A DNA stretch of 49,701 nucleotides from Lachnospiraceae bacterium UBA7076 (GCA_002493625.1 DKZK01000035.1:56906-106606), one strand, 5' to 3'. Shown: positions 31,437 through 41,584, numbered from the stretch's first letter. Made by a program: numbers and translations. Notes: generated from the sequence alone by a model not told the origin.

Positions 31437-32366
31437 TTAGTGTTCAATGCTGATTTTCCCGATGACAGTATCAATAACTTCCTCAGAGTTAAAATCTATC
31501 TCATAGAAAAGCGTGTCAGGATTAGAAAGCGTAAGCCTGAACTTTTTGTAAAAACGTCCAAAGGATTTTGGGCGCTCGATAATATTTTTTGATATGTATT
31601 TTACCATGTCAAGCTTTATAACGTCCGTTCTGGAAAGATAGTTTACAATCATATATTTTTGCGTGATGTACATATTTTTCTTTTTGTAAAGCAGATAATT
31701 TGCAAGCTGCGTATTTATATCATGTATGACTTCGCCGGGTCTGCCGTATGCCGAAAGCTGTCTGGACTGCGGGTGAGCCGCAGGATTAATTCTTATATAT
31801 ACGGTGTACATAAGGATAACGATGCTGATTGCAATCGGTGCTATAAAAAGTATATATACCATTACAATGAAATTAAGGGGATATCCCACCTCGTTTATAA
31901 TATAATCACTGCAATAGCCTGCCAGTATGTTTTTGTCTATGCCCGCCTGGTCTGCAAATTGTCCCATGATATAGGTGGAGGAAACATTATCCTTGACAAT
32001 GGTGCCTTTCAGGGCTTTTGCATCATAGCTTGGAGCTGGCGCATCGGTTTTAATAAGAAAAAGTATCAGCCGGTTGTTCGTTGACATGTAATAATAGGAG
32101 CCCTTCTGTTTTCCATCCTCATAATAGTCAAGACCGGTATACTTTAAAGCATCGGTTGTAAGCTTTACGTTTGTAGTCTGCGCAGCATAGAGCCCCTCAA
32201 GGGTTTCGTCTATATTTTCCATGCTCATTATTTCCTTGCACTCTATATAGTCAAATATAGGATATTGAATACACAGAAAAACAAGCACAAGAAAAACTGC
32301 TATAGCAGGAATTGCTATGGCAAGGGTATTTTTTAATAACATTTTCTGGTACTTTTTTTTCCGCAT
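31437..32366 (-). CDS. Uncharacterised two-pass membrane protein
   Basis: 309 aa, not recognised. A basic N terminus (MRKKKYQKMLLKN) precedes a hydrophobic segment (about 13-33); an external region of about 125 residues follows, then a second hydrophobic segment (about 162-190) and a cytosolic C-terminal region (195-309). The latter contains ITQKYMIVNYLSRTDVIKLDMVKYI, which suggests a PH-like beta fold. No catalytic motif. It is transcribed towards the Cys-rich gene. CGGAG precedes the ATG. A link with sporulation is possible from the neighbour but unproven. Confidence 0.7.
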   Translation of the reverse strand: MRKKKYQKMLLKNTLAIAIPAIAVFLVLVFLCIQYPIFDYIECKEIMSMENIDETLEGLYAAQTTNVKLTTDALKYTGLDYYEDGKQKGSYYYMSTNNRLILFLIKTDAPAPSYDAKALKGTIVKDNVSSTYIMGQFADQAGIDKNILAGYCSDYIINEVGYPLNFIVMVYILFIAPIAISIVILMYTVYIRINPAAHPQSRQLSAYGRPGEVIHDINTQLANYLLYKKKNMYITQKYMIVNYLSRTDVIKLDMVKYISKNIIERPKSFGRFYKKFRLTLSNPDTLFYEIDFNSEEVIDTVIGKISIEH

Positions 32367-32449
32367 GTTAAACTCCGATGGTATACAAATATAAATTTAC
32401 TCCTGTAAGAGTATACCATTTTATGACATTTTTCAATAGCAAAAACTAC

Positions 32450-32477
32450 TTGACAAGAAATAAAGTTATGCTAGAAT
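32450..32477 (+). promoter_or_regulatory. Sigma-A promoter of pheST
   Basis: TTGACA (32450-32455) and TAGAAT (32472-32477) are 16 bases apart. Transcription would start near 32485, directly ahead of the T-box leader. Confidence 0.8.
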
Positions 32478-32484
32478 ACCTTTA

Positions 32485-32818
32485 TATGAATATTTAAAAG
32501 CCGTGATGGTGCAACAAGGACTTATATGTTCCTACAGAGATGAAAGGTCGCTGGCTGAGAGCCTTTCTCACTTTATAGGAAACTGCGTTTCCTATAGGCA
32601 CGGTTCTGATGAACCTTGCTAAGCTGCGAACTACAGTGCCAAAGGCACTTTGTTCTGATAATTATAAGTCTCATTTTCACACCGGAGCTGCATGCCTGAA
32701 CTTTCAGTAGGGCGTGACGTGTTATGTACGTTACACATTTTTAAGGAGCAGTCGTATACGGCTGAAAACGGGTGGTACCGCGGATTATTTTCGTCCCTTT
32801 GTCAAGGGACGTTTTTTA
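32485..32818 (+). promoter_or_regulatory. Complete T-box riboswitch of pheST
   Basis: The leader has the AGAGA and GCTGGCTGAGAGC (GNUG-type) elements of Stem I at about 32540-32575, and Stem I can close as CAAGG with CCTTG near 32618. A UUC (Phe) triplet at 32604-32606, in GGTTCTGATGAACC, is a candidate specifier. The T box GGGTGGTACCGCGG is at 32770-32783, and the terminator CGTCCCTT / AAGGGACG with six T is at 32792-32817. Its UGGU would pair with discriminator A, as expected for tRNAPhe. It should raise pheST expression when tRNAPhe is uncharged. Confidence 0.9.
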
Positions 32819-32861
32819 TTTGGCAGAAAAAATATTCTTGATTATTAAGGAGGAAAAAATA

Positions 32862-33881
32862 ATGAAGGAAAAGCTTCAGGACATCAGGGACAAGGCTCTT
32901 GCAAGCATAGAGCAGGCAAAGGATGCTTCCATGATTAATGACATTAAGGTAGCCATACTTGGAAAAAAGGGTGAGCTTACACAGGTGCTTAAAAGCATGA
33001 AGGACGTTGCGCCGGAGGACAGACCAAAGGTGGGACAGCTTGTAAATGAGGCGAGACAAAGCATTGAGGAAAAACTGGAGGCAAAGCTAAAGAGCATAAA
33101 CAATGCCGTGCGGGTAGAGAAAATGAAGCGTGAGATTATAGACGTAACGCTGCCCGGCGTAAAGAAAATTCAGGGACACAGACATCCGAACCAGATTGCA
33201 GTTGAGGATCTGGAGCGTGTATTTATCGGTATGGGCTATGAGGTTGTAAGAGGACCGGAGATAGAATATGACAAATACAATTTTGAGCTTCTTAATATAC
33301 CTGCAAATCACCCTGCAAAGGATGAGCAGGACACATTTTACATTACAAAGGATATTCTTTTAAGGACGCAGACTTCGCCTGTTCAGGCGAGAATCATGGA
33401 GCAGGGAAAGCTTCCTATAAGAATACTTTCTCCCGGCAGGGTTTTCCGGTCCGACGAGGTGGACGCAACCCATTCCCCGTCCTTTCATCAGGTGGAGGGA
33501 CTTGTGATAGACAAAAACATTACAATGGCGGATTTAAAGGGAACCTTGGATCAGTTTGCAAAGGAATTTTTTGGAGAGAATACAAAGACAAAATTCAGAC
33601 CACACCATTTTCCGTTTACGGAGCCTTCAGCAGAGGTTGACATAACATGCTTTAAATGCGGAGGAAAGGGATGCCGTGTATGTAAGGGAAGCGGTTGGAT
33701 AGAAATTTTAGGCTGCGGCATGGTTCATCCTCACGTGCTGGAAATGTGCGGCATTGATCCGGAGGTTTATTCAGGCTTTGCTTTCGGAATCGGTCTGGAG
33801 CGTGTTACGCTGCTTAAGTATGAGATAGACGACATGCGTCTTCTCTACGAAAATGACATGAGATTTTTAAATCAGTTTTAG
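32862..33881 (+). CDS. pheS: Phenylalanyl-tRNA synthetase alpha subunit
   Basis: 339-aa catalytic subunit of the alpha2-beta2 PheRS. The N-terminal coiled coil (1-85) binds tRNA; the class II core has GYEVVRGPEIE, RTQTSPVQARIM, FRSDEVDATHSPSFHQVEGL, the Cys-rich CFKCGGKGCRVCKGSGW, and motif 3 GIGLERVTLLKYEIDDMR. Length is typical. AAGGAGG precedes ATG 32862. Controlled by the T box upstream; pheT follows 25 bases later. Confidence 0.97.
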   Translation: MKEKLQDIRDKALASIEQAKDASMINDIKVAILGKKGELTQVLKSMKDVAPEDRPKVGQLVNEARQSIEEKLEAKLKSINNAVRVEKMKREIIDVTLPGVKKIQGHRHPNQIAVEDLERVFIGMGYEVVRGPEIEYDKYNFELLNIPANHPAKDEQDTFYITKDILLRTQTSPVQARIMEQGKLPIRILSPGRVFRSDEVDATHSPSFHQVEGLVIDKNITMADLKGTLDQFAKEFFGENTKTKFRPHHFPFTEPSAEVDITCFKCGGKGCRVCKGSGWIEILGCGMVHPHVLEMCGIDPEVYSGFAFGIGLERVTLLKYEIDDMRLLYENDMRFLNQF

Positions 33882-33906
33882 TTTAGGAAAGATGAGGTAA
33901 AGGCAT

Positions 33907-36333
33907 ATGAATACACCAATATCATGGCTTAAGGCATACGTTCCTGATTTGGACGTGGATATAAATGAATTTGTTGACGCAATGACACTTTCGGGCTCTC
34001 ATGTTGAGGGATATGAGAAAAAGGACAAAAACCTTGAGAAGATTGTTGTGGGACGTATTGAAAAAATAGAAAAGCACCCTGATGCAGACAAGCTTATCGT
34101 GTGTCAGGTAAATGTGGGAAGTGAGACTGTACAGATTGTGACGGGAGCGCCGAACGTAAAGGAAAACGACCTTGTGCCCGTAGTGCTTGACGGCGGAAGG
34201 GTTGCAGGCGGACATGACGGCGAGCCCCTTCCTGAGGAAGGAATTAAGATTAAAAAGGGCAAGCTCAGGGGCATTGAATCCTTTGGCATGATGTGCAGCA
34301 TTGAGGAGCTTGGCTCAAGCAGGGATTTTTATCCTGAGGCGCCGGAATACGGAATTTATGTATTTCCGGAGGATGCAGGCGTTAAGCCGGGAGATGATGC
34401 GGTTGCAGCCCTTGGACTTAATGATGCGGTTGTGGAATACGAGATTACATCAAACAGGGTTGACTGCTTTTCCATGATAGGAATGGCAAGGGAGGCTGCG
34501 GCTACATTTGAAAAGGAGTTTATTCCTCCTGTTGTCACGGTAAAGGGAAGCGGCGGAAACGTAAACGATTATATATCCGTGGAGGTAAAGGATACGGACC
34601 TTTGTACACGCTACACTGCAAGGGTTGTAACAGACATTAAAATCGGACCTTCTCCAAAATGGATGAGGGACAGACTTGCTGCGCAGGGTATACGCTCCAT
34701 CAATAATTTGGTTGACATAACTAACTATGTGATGGAGGAGTACGGTCAGCCTATGCATGCCTACGATCTGGCTTCCATTGCAGGAAACAAAATAGTTGTA
34801 AGACGCGCAAAGGACGGAGATACGTTTACTACCCTTGACGGTCAGGAAAGAAAAATGGATAAGGACGTCCTTATGATTTGCGACGGGGAAAAGGAAATTG
34901 GCATTGCAGGCATCATGGGCGGTGAAAATTCCATGGTTACGGACGACATAAAAACACTTCTGTTTGAGGCTGCCTGCTTTGACGGAACAAATATAAGACT
35001 TTCCACAAAGAGAATAGGGCTTATGACCGACGCTGCCGCAAAGTTTGTAAAGGGGCTTGACCCGAACCTTGCCATAGAGGCAATGAACAGGGCATGTCAG
35101 CTTATTGAGGAGCTTGGCTGCGGAAAGGTCGTTGACGGGGTGGTGGATGTTTATCCGAATCCCGTATCGGAAATTGAGCTTGCCTTTGAGCCGGATAAAA
35201 TGAACCGTCTTCTCGGAACGGACGTGTCGGACGAGCAGATGCTTGAATATTTTGACAGGCTTGGAATTAAATACAACAGGGAAACAAATATGCTTGCCAT
35301 ACCGACCTTCCGGCAGGATATAAAATGTATGGCCGACCTTGCGGAGGAGGTAGGAAGATTTTACGGATATGACAATATTCCGACAACCCTTCCAAAGGGA
35401 GAGGCAACTGCGGGCAAAAAGGGATATGCCGAGAGAATTGAGGACGAGGTGAGAATTATATGCGAGGGCAACGGCTTTTCAGGCGCAATGTGCTACTCCT
35501 TTGAAAGTCCTAAGGTGTTCGATAAGCTGCTTATTCCTGCCGATGATAAGGCAAGGTGCGCAATTGAAATATCAAACCCGTTGGGGGAGGATTTCTCAAT
35601 CATGCGGACAATTCCTTTAAACGGCATACTCACCTCAATTGCAACAAACTATAACAGAAGAAATAAGGATGCAAGATTATATGAGCTTGCCAATGTTTAT
35701 ATTCCGAAGTCACTTCCGCTTACCGAGCTTCCTGACGAGAAGATGAAGCTTACAATGGCTATGTACGGAAGCGGAGATTTCTTCGACCTGAAGGGTGTTC
35801 TGGAGGAAATGTTTGAAAAGCTGGGCTTTGGAAAGGAAGTAACCTTTAAGCCGACGGGAGACCATACCTTCCTGCATCCGGGCAGACAGGCGGATATCGA
35901 AAAGGGAAAGCTTCAGATAGGCTATATGGGACAGCTTCACCCTGAGGCGGCAGATAATTACGGCATAAAGGCGGAGGTATACGTCGCTGTCATTAATATG
36001 GACGTTATCACAATGCTTTCAACCTTTGACAGAAAATATGAGGGCATTGCAAAATTCCCGGCTGTGACAAGAGATTTGAGTATGGTTGTGGATAAGTCCA
36101 TATTTGTCGGTCAGATAGAGGCAGTTATAAAAAAATGCGGAGGAAAGCTGCTTGAAAAGCTTACACTTTTTGACGTATATGAGGGCGAGCAGGTTGCCGA
36201 GGGAAAGAAGTCGGTTGCCTACAGCATGACCTTCCGGGCAAAGGACAAAACACTTGAGGACGCCGAGGTTGGAAAGATAATTGATAATATTGTTGCAGAG
36301 CTTGGCAAGCTTGGTATTACCCTGAGGGCGTAG
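33907..36333 (+). CDS. pheT: Phenylalanyl-tRNA synthetase beta subunit
   Basis: 808-aa subunit that carries tRNA-binding and editing functions. It starts with the EMAP/tRNA-binding domain (VVGRIEKIEKHPDADKLIVC), followed by B3/B4 editing (SIEELGSSRDF, AYDLASIAGNKIVVRRA), B5 (FDRLGI.YN), the core and a C-terminal ferredoxin-fold anticodon-binding domain (FPAVTRDLSMVVD). Typical length (about 800). It lies 25 bases after pheS on the same T-box transcript. Confidence 0.97.
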   Translation: MNTPISWLKAYVPDLDVDINEFVDAMTLSGSHVEGYEKKDKNLEKIVVGRIEKIEKHPDADKLIVCQVNVGSETVQIVTGAPNVKENDLVPVVLDGGRVAGGHDGEPLPEEGIKIKKGKLRGIESFGMMCSIEELGSSRDFYPEAPEYGIYVFPEDAGVKPGDDAVAALGLNDAVVEYEITSNRVDCFSMIGMAREAAATFEKEFIPPVVTVKGSGGNVNDYISVEVKDTDLCTRYTARVVTDIKIGPSPKWMRDRLAAQGIRSINNLVDITNYVMEEYGQPMHAYDLASIAGNKIVVRRAKDGDTFTTLDGQERKMDKDVLMICDGEKEIGIAGIMGGENSMVTDDIKTLLFEAACFDGTNIRLSTKRIGLMTDAAAKFVKGLDPNLAIEAMNRACQLIEELGCGKVVDGVVDVYPNPVSEIELAFEPDKMNRLLGTDVSDEQMLEYFDRLGIKYNRETNMLAIPTFRQDIKCMADLAEEVGRFYGYDNIPTTLPKGEATAGKKGYAERIEDEVRIICEGNGFSGAMCYSFESPKVFDKLLIPADDKARCAIEISNPLGEDFSIMRTIPLNGILTSIATNYNRRNKDARLYELANVYIPKSLPLTELPDEKMKLTMAMYGSGDFFDLKGVLEEMFEKLGFGKEVTFKPTGDHTFLHPGRQADIEKGKLQIGYMGQLHPEAADNYGIKAEVYVAVINMDVITMLSTFDRKYEGIAKFPAVTRDLSMVVDKSIFVGQIEAVIKKCGGKLLEKLTLFDVYEGEQVAEGKKSVAYSMTFRAKDKTLEDAEVGKIIDNIVAELGKLGITLRA

Positions 36334-36378
36334 GACGAAGCAAAATAAAGAAGCGGCAATGTTTGATTGGAGATTGCG

Positions 36379-37416
36379 ATGGAACACAACTTTAAATTAA
36401 AGGATTTTTATTATGAGCTTCCCCATGAGCTTATCGCGCAGGACCCTCTTTTAAAACGAAGCGACTCAAGACTTATGGTTTTAAACAGGGAGGACGATTC
36501 CATTACCCATAGGCATTTTAGCGATATTCTGGACTATATCCATGAGGGCGACTGCCTTGTTATAAATGACACAAAGGTAATTCCGGCAAGGCTGATTGGA
36601 GTTAAGGAGGGAACGGGAGCCTCCATAGAGGTGCTTCTTTTAAAAAGACTGGATGACACAAGGTGGGAAACGCTTGTTAAGCCCGGAAAAAAGGTAAGGC
36701 CGGGGACGGTAATATCCTTTGGGGACGGAAAGCTTGTGGGTACGGTTACGGATATTGTGGAGGAAGGAAACCGTATTGTGGATTTTCGCTTTGAGGGAAT
36801 ATTTGAGGAAATTCTGGATGAGTTGGGGCAGATGCCTCTGCCTCCTTATATAACCCATACGCTTGCCGACAAAGACAGGTATCAGACTGTTTATGCGGTA
36901 AATACAGGCTCGGCGGCGGCGCCTACGGCAGGACTACATTTTACGGAGGAGCTGCTTCTGGCTGTCCGCAAAAAAGGTATCAACATAGCAAGGGTAACCC
37001 TTCATGTGGGACTTGGCACCTTCCGGCCCGTAAAGGTTGAAAATATAAGCGAGCATCATATGCATAGCGAGTTTTATGTCATTGATGAAAACGCCGCAAA
37101 TTTAATTAACAAAACAAAGCAAAATGGTTGTAAAATAATATCCGTGGGAACAACAAGCACACGGACGCTGGAAACGGCTGCCGATGAAAACGGATATATA
37201 AAGCCATGCAGCGGGTGGACAGATATATTTATTTATCCGGGATATAAATTTAAAGCGGTGGACAGACTAATTACAAATTTCCATTTGCCTGAGTCCACAC
37301 TGCTTATGCTCGTCTCTGCATTTTATGACAGAGAACGGGTGCTTGATGCATATAAGGCGGCGGTGGAGGAAAAATACAGATTCTTTTCCTTTGGTGACGC
37401 CATGATGATACTTTGA
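36379..37416 (+). CDS. queA: S-adenosylmethionine:tRNA ribosyltransferase-isomerase
   Basis: 345-aa enzyme of queuosine synthesis that transfers ribose from SAM to preQ1 in tRNA, giving epoxyqueuosine. Signatures: LKDFYYELPHELIAQDPL at the N terminus, DTKVIPARLIG, PTAGLHFTEELL, THVGLGTFRPV-like VTLHVGLGTFRPV, and C-terminal LPESTLLMLVSAF. ATG 36379 has GGAG six bases upstream; a TTG four codons earlier overlaps that site. It lies 45 bases after pheT. Other queuosine genes are not in the window. Confidence 0.95.
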   Translation: MEHNFKLKDFYYELPHELIAQDPLLKRSDSRLMVLNREDDSITHRHFSDILDYIHEGDCLVINDTKVIPARLIGVKEGTGASIEVLLLKRLDDTRWETLVKPGKKVRPGTVISFGDGKLVGTVTDIVEEGNRIVDFRFEGIFEEILDELGQMPLPPYITHTLADKDRYQTVYAVNTGSAAAPTAGLHFTEELLLAVRKKGINIARVTLHVGLGTFRPVKVENISEHHMHSEFYVIDENAANLINKTKQNGCKIISVGTTSTRTLETAADENGYIKPCSGWTDIFIYPGYKFKAVDRLITNFHLPESTLLMLVSAFYDRERVLDAYKAAVEEKYRFFSFGDAMMIL

Positions 37417-37481
37417 CACCGGACTCCATATTTGCAGGACAGTTCAGGCAGATTGAAAGGAACCGGATATGGCGTTTGCTC

Positions 37482-37550
37482 AAAGTTTTCAATTTACAAA
37501 GTAAATCGGAACATATGCGAAGGCAGATATGGAATAGCTGACGTTCAAGG
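37482..37550 (+). repeat. Nested-hairpin repeat copy upstream of the glycerophosphodiesterase gene
   Basis: ATTTAC (37492-37497) pairs with GTAAAT (37501-37506) around AAA; then TATGC-GAA-GGCAGATA, ATGGAAT and GCTGACGTTCAAGG follow (37515-37550). The last part lines up with 43348-43384 (TTGCTGAAAGCAAATTTGGA then ATGGGCTGATGTTCAAGG). The right end merges into the GGGAGG ribosome binding site of the next gene. The left part of the 149-base gap holds weak inverted repeats (CCATAT / ATATGG, GTTC / GAAC). Confidence 0.6.
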
Positions 37551-37565
37551 GAGGATGGCAGATAT

Positions 37566-39398
37566 ATGAAATCGATAAAGAAAAGCTTTGCGTTATTCAG
37601 ATATAATATGTCTGCCATTATTTTATTTCAGATAATATATAAAATAATGGCGCTTGCTCTTTTTGTGCCGCTTTTTTATATGCTTCTTAATTATTCGGTT
37701 AAGCTTGCGGAAATCCCTTATCTCACGTCATATAACATGGACAGGTATTTTACGGCACCGTCAACATATGCCCTTCTTGTTATTGCCGTACTTATTTTTG
37801 CCCTGTATTTTTTAATCAATATTTCAGCTATGATTTATGCCATGGAGGCGTCACACAGGAGGGAGAAAACAAATCCTGTGGAGCTTTTGTTAAAGGGCTT
37901 TTTTAATGCCCTAAGAATAATCAATCCGAAAAATATGGGTATAGCGGTTTATGTGCTTCTTGTTCTTCCCTTTACCTATACGGTTACAATTTCAGGCTCT
38001 CTTGCGGGCTTTAAGATACCGGAGGTTTTTCTGAAGTATATCAGGGAAAACAAATATGTGTTTTTTGGTATTATTGCAGTATATATGCTTATATGTTTTA
38101 TAGAGGTGTTTGTTATATTTACCATTAATTACTATTCCCTTTACAAGCTCAGCTACAGGGAATCGGTTATTATGGGAAAAAAGCTGATAAAGCATCACCG
38201 GTTTAAGGTTTTATTCGGAATTATTATGTGGAACATTGTTATAACGCTGTGCCTGTTCCTGTTTGAGGGTGTTCTGGCATCTGCATTTATCGGGCTTCTC
38301 AAGACAGTGCTCCCTGTGAAAAGAGCATATTTCTTTATAAGAAATGTTGTGCAGATAGGCTTTATGTTTTTGTATATTATATTTTCCCTTGTTTCAACGC
38401 CTCTTATTTATTCTTATATATGCAGTTCATTTTATGAGCTTGAACAGGATAAGGGCTATAAGGAGTATGAAAAGGTACAAAGGAAAAGGGGAAATACTAA
38501 TTTTAATTTGGAGAAAAAAAGAAAAAAGGATAAAATTACAATGGTTTCCATTATAAGCGTTGGTCTTCTTCTGAATGGATTTTATATTTATTTAAGCATA
38601 AACAATAAGGTCAGCTTGAATATTGCATATCCGCAAAATGCAAGCGTCACGGCGCACCGGGGAGATTCGGAGCATGCGCCTGAAAATACAATGGAGGCGA
38701 TAAGGCTTGCCGTTGAAAATCATGCGGATATAGTGGAAATAGATGTTAGGCAGACAAAGGATGGAAAATTTATCATTATGCATGACGAGAGCCTTGAAAG
38801 AACTACAGGAGTAGACAGAACCGTCGGGGATGTTGAGATGGGATTTATTAAGCATCTGGACGCAGGCATATGGTTTTCTGAGGAATACAAAAATACAAGA
38901 ATACCTACTCTTGAGGAGGTGCTTGCCTACGGGAAGGAGAACGATGTTTTTCTGAATATTGAGCTTAAGCCTGCGGATACGGATGAAAACTATGAGGAGG
39001 GGGTGCTCGCTCTTATAGAAAAATACGAATATTTTGATGACTGCATGCTTGCATCTACCGATTATGAGCTTCTTAAAAGAATAAAGCAGCAAAACGAGGA
39101 CGTTCAGACGCTTTACATTTTAAAAATGGCGTTTGGAGATTTCGGGGATATGGAATATATTGATGCCTTCAGCGTAAGACACAACTTTATAAGCAGGGAA
39201 ATGGTAAACAATATCCATAAAAACGGGAAGCGTATTTATGCGTGGACAATCAATACAGAGGAAAGCATAAAAAAGGTTCTGCTTATGAATGTGGACGGTG
39301 TGATTTCTGATAATCCCTATGAGGCAAAGGAAATTATTTATAATGCAAATAACAGTCTCATAACAGACTGGTTTGAAAGACTTGTGAAGGAATATTAG
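37566..39398 (+). CDS. Membrane-anchored glycerophosphodiester phosphodiesterase
   Basis: 610 aa. The N-terminal 345 residues carry about eight membrane segments of the GDPD-associated membrane domain. The C-terminal half (about 355-600) is a GDPD catalytic domain facing outside: VTAHRGDSEHAPENTMEAI (His-Arg and Glu), EIDVRQTKDG, IMHDESLERTTG, IELKPAD. It cleaves glycerophosphodiesters to glycerol-3-phosphate and an alcohol, perhaps from lipid or teichoic-acid turnover. GGGAGG precedes ATG 37566. It converges with the next gene, whose stop is eight bases away. Confidence 0.92.
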   Translation: MKSIKKSFALFRYNMSAIILFQIIYKIMALALFVPLFYMLLNYSVKLAEIPYLTSYNMDRYFTAPSTYALLVIAVLIFALYFLINISAMIYAMEASHRREKTNPVELLLKGFFNALRIINPKNMGIAVYVLLVLPFTYTVTISGSLAGFKIPEVFLKYIRENKYVFFGIIAVYMLICFIEVFVIFTINYYSLYKLSYRESVIMGKKLIKHHRFKVLFGIIMWNIVITLCLFLFEGVLASAFIGLLKTVLPVKRAYFFIRNVVQIGFMFLYIIFSLVSTPLIYSYICSSFYELEQDKGYKEYEKVQRKRGNTNFNLEKKRKKDKITMVSIISVGLLLNGFYIYLSINNKVSLNIAYPQNASVTAHRGDSEHAPENTMEAIRLAVENHADIVEIDVRQTKDGKFIIMHDESLERTTGVDRTVGDVEMGFIKHLDAGIWFSEEYKNTRIPTLEEVLAYGKENDVFLNIELKPADTDENYEEGVLALIEKYEYFDDCMLASTDYELLKRIKQQNEDVQTLYILKMAFGDFGDMEYIDAFSVRHNFISREMVNNIHKNGKRIYAWTINTEESIKKVLLMNVDGVISDNPYEAKEIIYNANNSLITDWFERLVKEY

Positions 39399-39405
39399 CA
39401 GTGCT

Positions 39406-40116
39406 TTACTGATTGCGGATGCACAGCTTTATGAAATTATATATTTTTTCCGTTGTTTCATTATCATAGTGAAGACCGTCAAAGGTGTTGTAGCCGTTTG
39501 ACGTAAGATATGTGTTTGTGTCTATTATTTTCACCTCAGTGTCAGATAATCCCTCAATCATGGAGGTGTTGAAGCGGTCTACCATGGAGTTTGTAAGTGA
39601 ATATCCGTTTGCGGCGCATGCGCTGTCACTTACCGGATTTACAAGCATATAGTATACCTCTGCATCCGTTCTCCCGCATAAATCCATAATTGCTTCAATA
39701 TAGCCGGTATTGCCGGCGCCTGCGTCATTTACACCCAGACCGATAATGATTCGCGTGTTATCGTCTGACGCCTCAACAATTTTATCCATGCGGTTTTTCA
39801 GGAAATAAAGTCCGACGCCATTTTCACAGAAAAAAACATCGTACGCCTGTGCATACTCTGACATTGCAACATATCTTGAATCGCCTACAAATATATATTT
39901 GTGAGTGTCAGGCGCATCATCTGCCGGGGTGTCTGTAACAGCGTCATGGTTTTCCGCATAAAGTATATTCTTTTTTCCGGCATCCGTTACCGTGGCTGTG
40001 CCTGCGTTTCTTTCTTCCATGTTTTTATTGTATTGTTTCCATAACATAATTTCCATACTTCCTAAAAATATAAATATAATAAGTGCAATTACCCATACGG
40101 TATTACTTGTTTTCAT
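39406..40116 (-). CDS. Membrane-anchored SGNH/GDSL hydrolase-like protein
   Basis: 236 aa. One N-terminal membrane segment (about 7-24) with the rest outside. GDSRYVAMSEYA is block I with the nucleophile Ser; GLGVNDAG matches the Asn block; DGLHYD holds the Asp and His. This is consistent with an SGNH esterase on wall or polysaccharide substrates. A plus-strand gap of 178 bases to aroA holds promoter-like AT-rich sequence (TTGTAG, TATGAT) that is not convincing. Confidence 0.85.
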   Translation of the reverse strand: MKTSNTVWVIALIIFIFLGSMEIMLWKQYNKNMEERNAGTATVTDAGKKNILYAENHDAVTDTPADDAPDTHKYIFVGDSRYVAMSEYAQAYDVFFCENGVGLYFLKNRMDKIVEASDDNTRIIIGLGVNDAGAGNTGYIEAIMDLCGRTDAEVYYMLVNPVSDSACAANGYSLTNSMVDRFNTSMIEGLSDTEVKIIDTNTYLTSNGYNTFDGLHYDNETTEKIYNFIKLCIRNQ

Positions 40117-40294
40117 AAAAAGCTCCTTAAAACCGATAAAAGAAAAACTCCATCAGCATATTGATTATTTTGACACACCACAGTATACTACATTATGGAA
40201 ATTCTTTCAACTTGTAGAATTTTAATCCAAAATTATGATAGGCATGTAGGCAATCATCTGATGACAGGTATAGTACGAAGGGAGATTTTTTAAA

Positions 40295-41575
40295 TTGAAA
40301 TTCAAAAGAGCAGGCGGACTTTCCGGAGAAATTACCGTGCCGGGTGATAAGTCCATATCACATAGAAGCATCATGCTGGGCTCACTTGCAAAGGGAAATA
40401 CTGAGGTTACGGGGTTTTTGCAGGGAGCGGACTGCCTTTCCACCATAGAGTGTTTCAGGAAAATGGGAGTTGAAATTACAAACAGGGGTGATGGAACGGT
40501 CATAATCTGTGGAAAGGGTCTGAGAGGACTCTTGCCGCCCGACGATACCCTTGACGTTGGAAACAGCGGGACGACGACAAGGCTTATGTCGGGGATTCTG
40601 GCGGCGCAGAGCTTTTCATCAAGAGTAAACGGAGACGCATCAATACAAAAAAGGCCCATGAAGCGGATTATAACGCCGCTTGCCATGATGGGCGCAGATA
40701 TAAAAAGTGAAAATGGAAATGACTGTGCGCCCCTTGTTATAAACGGCAGGCAGCTTAAGGGAATAAGCTATGCTTCGCCCGTTGCATCTGCGCAGGTTAA
40801 ATCAGCAATATTATTTGCAGGGCTTTATGCGGAGGGAGCAACCACGGTCACGGAGCCTGCCTTGAGCAGAAACCATACAGAGCTTATGCTTGAGGAGTTT
40901 GGCGTTGATATAAAAGCCGAGGGGAAAGCCGTAACCGTTGAGCCTGCAAGGGAGCTTTTTGCGAGAAAGATAAATGTACCCGGCGATATATCCTCAGCCG
41001 CATATTTTATGGTAGCTGCTGCCATTACGCCAAATTCCTGTGTTACCGTAAAAAATGTGGGCATAAACCCTACAAGGGATGGAATTATACGGGTTATGAA
41101 AATGATGGGCGCGGACATGGCAGTTGAGAAAACGTCAGTGGACATAGGCGAGCCTACTGCGGACATTACGGTTAAAACCTCGGAGCTTAAGGGCTGTGTC
41201 ATAGAGGGGGACATTATTCCCACGCTTATTGATGAGATACCTGCAATTGCTGTTCTTGCCAGCTTTGCGGAGGGCGAAACCGTAATAAAGGATGCCGCGG
41301 AGCTTAAGGTTAAGGAATCAAACCGCATAGACGTAATGGTGTCAAACCTTCTGGCTATGGGGGCGGACATAGAGGCTACGGATGACGGAATGATAATAAG
41401 AGGCGGAAAACCCCTTCACGGAGCAGCGATAGACAGCAAGCTTGATCACCGCATTGCCATGAGCTTTGCAGTGGCGGCATTGAATGCTGACGGCGAAACG
41501 GATATATCAGGAGGCGAATGTGTTGACATATCCTATCCGGACTTTTATGGCGATTTGAATAAATTGGTAAAGTAG
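40295..41575 (+). CDS. aroA: 3-phosphoshikimate 1-carboxyvinyltransferase (EPSP synthase)
   Basis: 426-aa shikimate enzyme that joins shikimate-3-phosphate with phosphoenolpyruvate. Signatures: VPGDKSISHRSIMLGSLAKG, DVGNSGTTTRLMSGIL, RPMKRIITPLAMMGA, and C-terminal LDHRIAMSFAVA. Length is typical. The start is TTG 40295, nine bases after GAAGGGAGA. The first shikimate enzyme is encoded at 22364. The composite palindrome begins ten bases after the stop. Confidence 0.96.
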   Translation: MKFKRAGGLSGEITVPGDKSISHRSIMLGSLAKGNTEVTGFLQGADCLSTIECFRKMGVEITNRGDGTVIICGKGLRGLLPPDDTLDVGNSGTTTRLMSGILAAQSFSSRVNGDASIQKRPMKRIITPLAMMGADIKSENGNDCAPLVINGRQLKGISYASPVASAQVKSAILFAGLYAEGATTVTEPALSRNHTELMLEEFGVDIKAEGKAVTVEPARELFARKINVPGDISSAAYFMVAAAITPNSCVTVKNVGINPTRDGIIRVMKMMGADMAVEKTSVDIGEPTADITVKTSELKGCVIEGDIIPTLIDEIPAIAVLASFAEGETVIKDAAELKVKESNRIDVMVSNLLAMGADIEATDDGMIIRGGKPLHGAAIDSKLDHRIAMSFAVAALNADGETDISGGECVDISYPDFYGDLNKLVK

Positions 41576-41584
41576 CATGCAGCA

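Noticed and set aside
36367..36378. TTG start for queA four codons upstream
   Set aside because: It falls in the GGAG ribosome binding site of ATG 36379, and the family starts at the ATG position.
37425..37476. Possible second structured element in the queA-glycerophosphodiesterase gap
   Set aside because: CCATAT / ATATGG and GTTC / GAAC arms are short and could be chance; not counted as a repeat copy.
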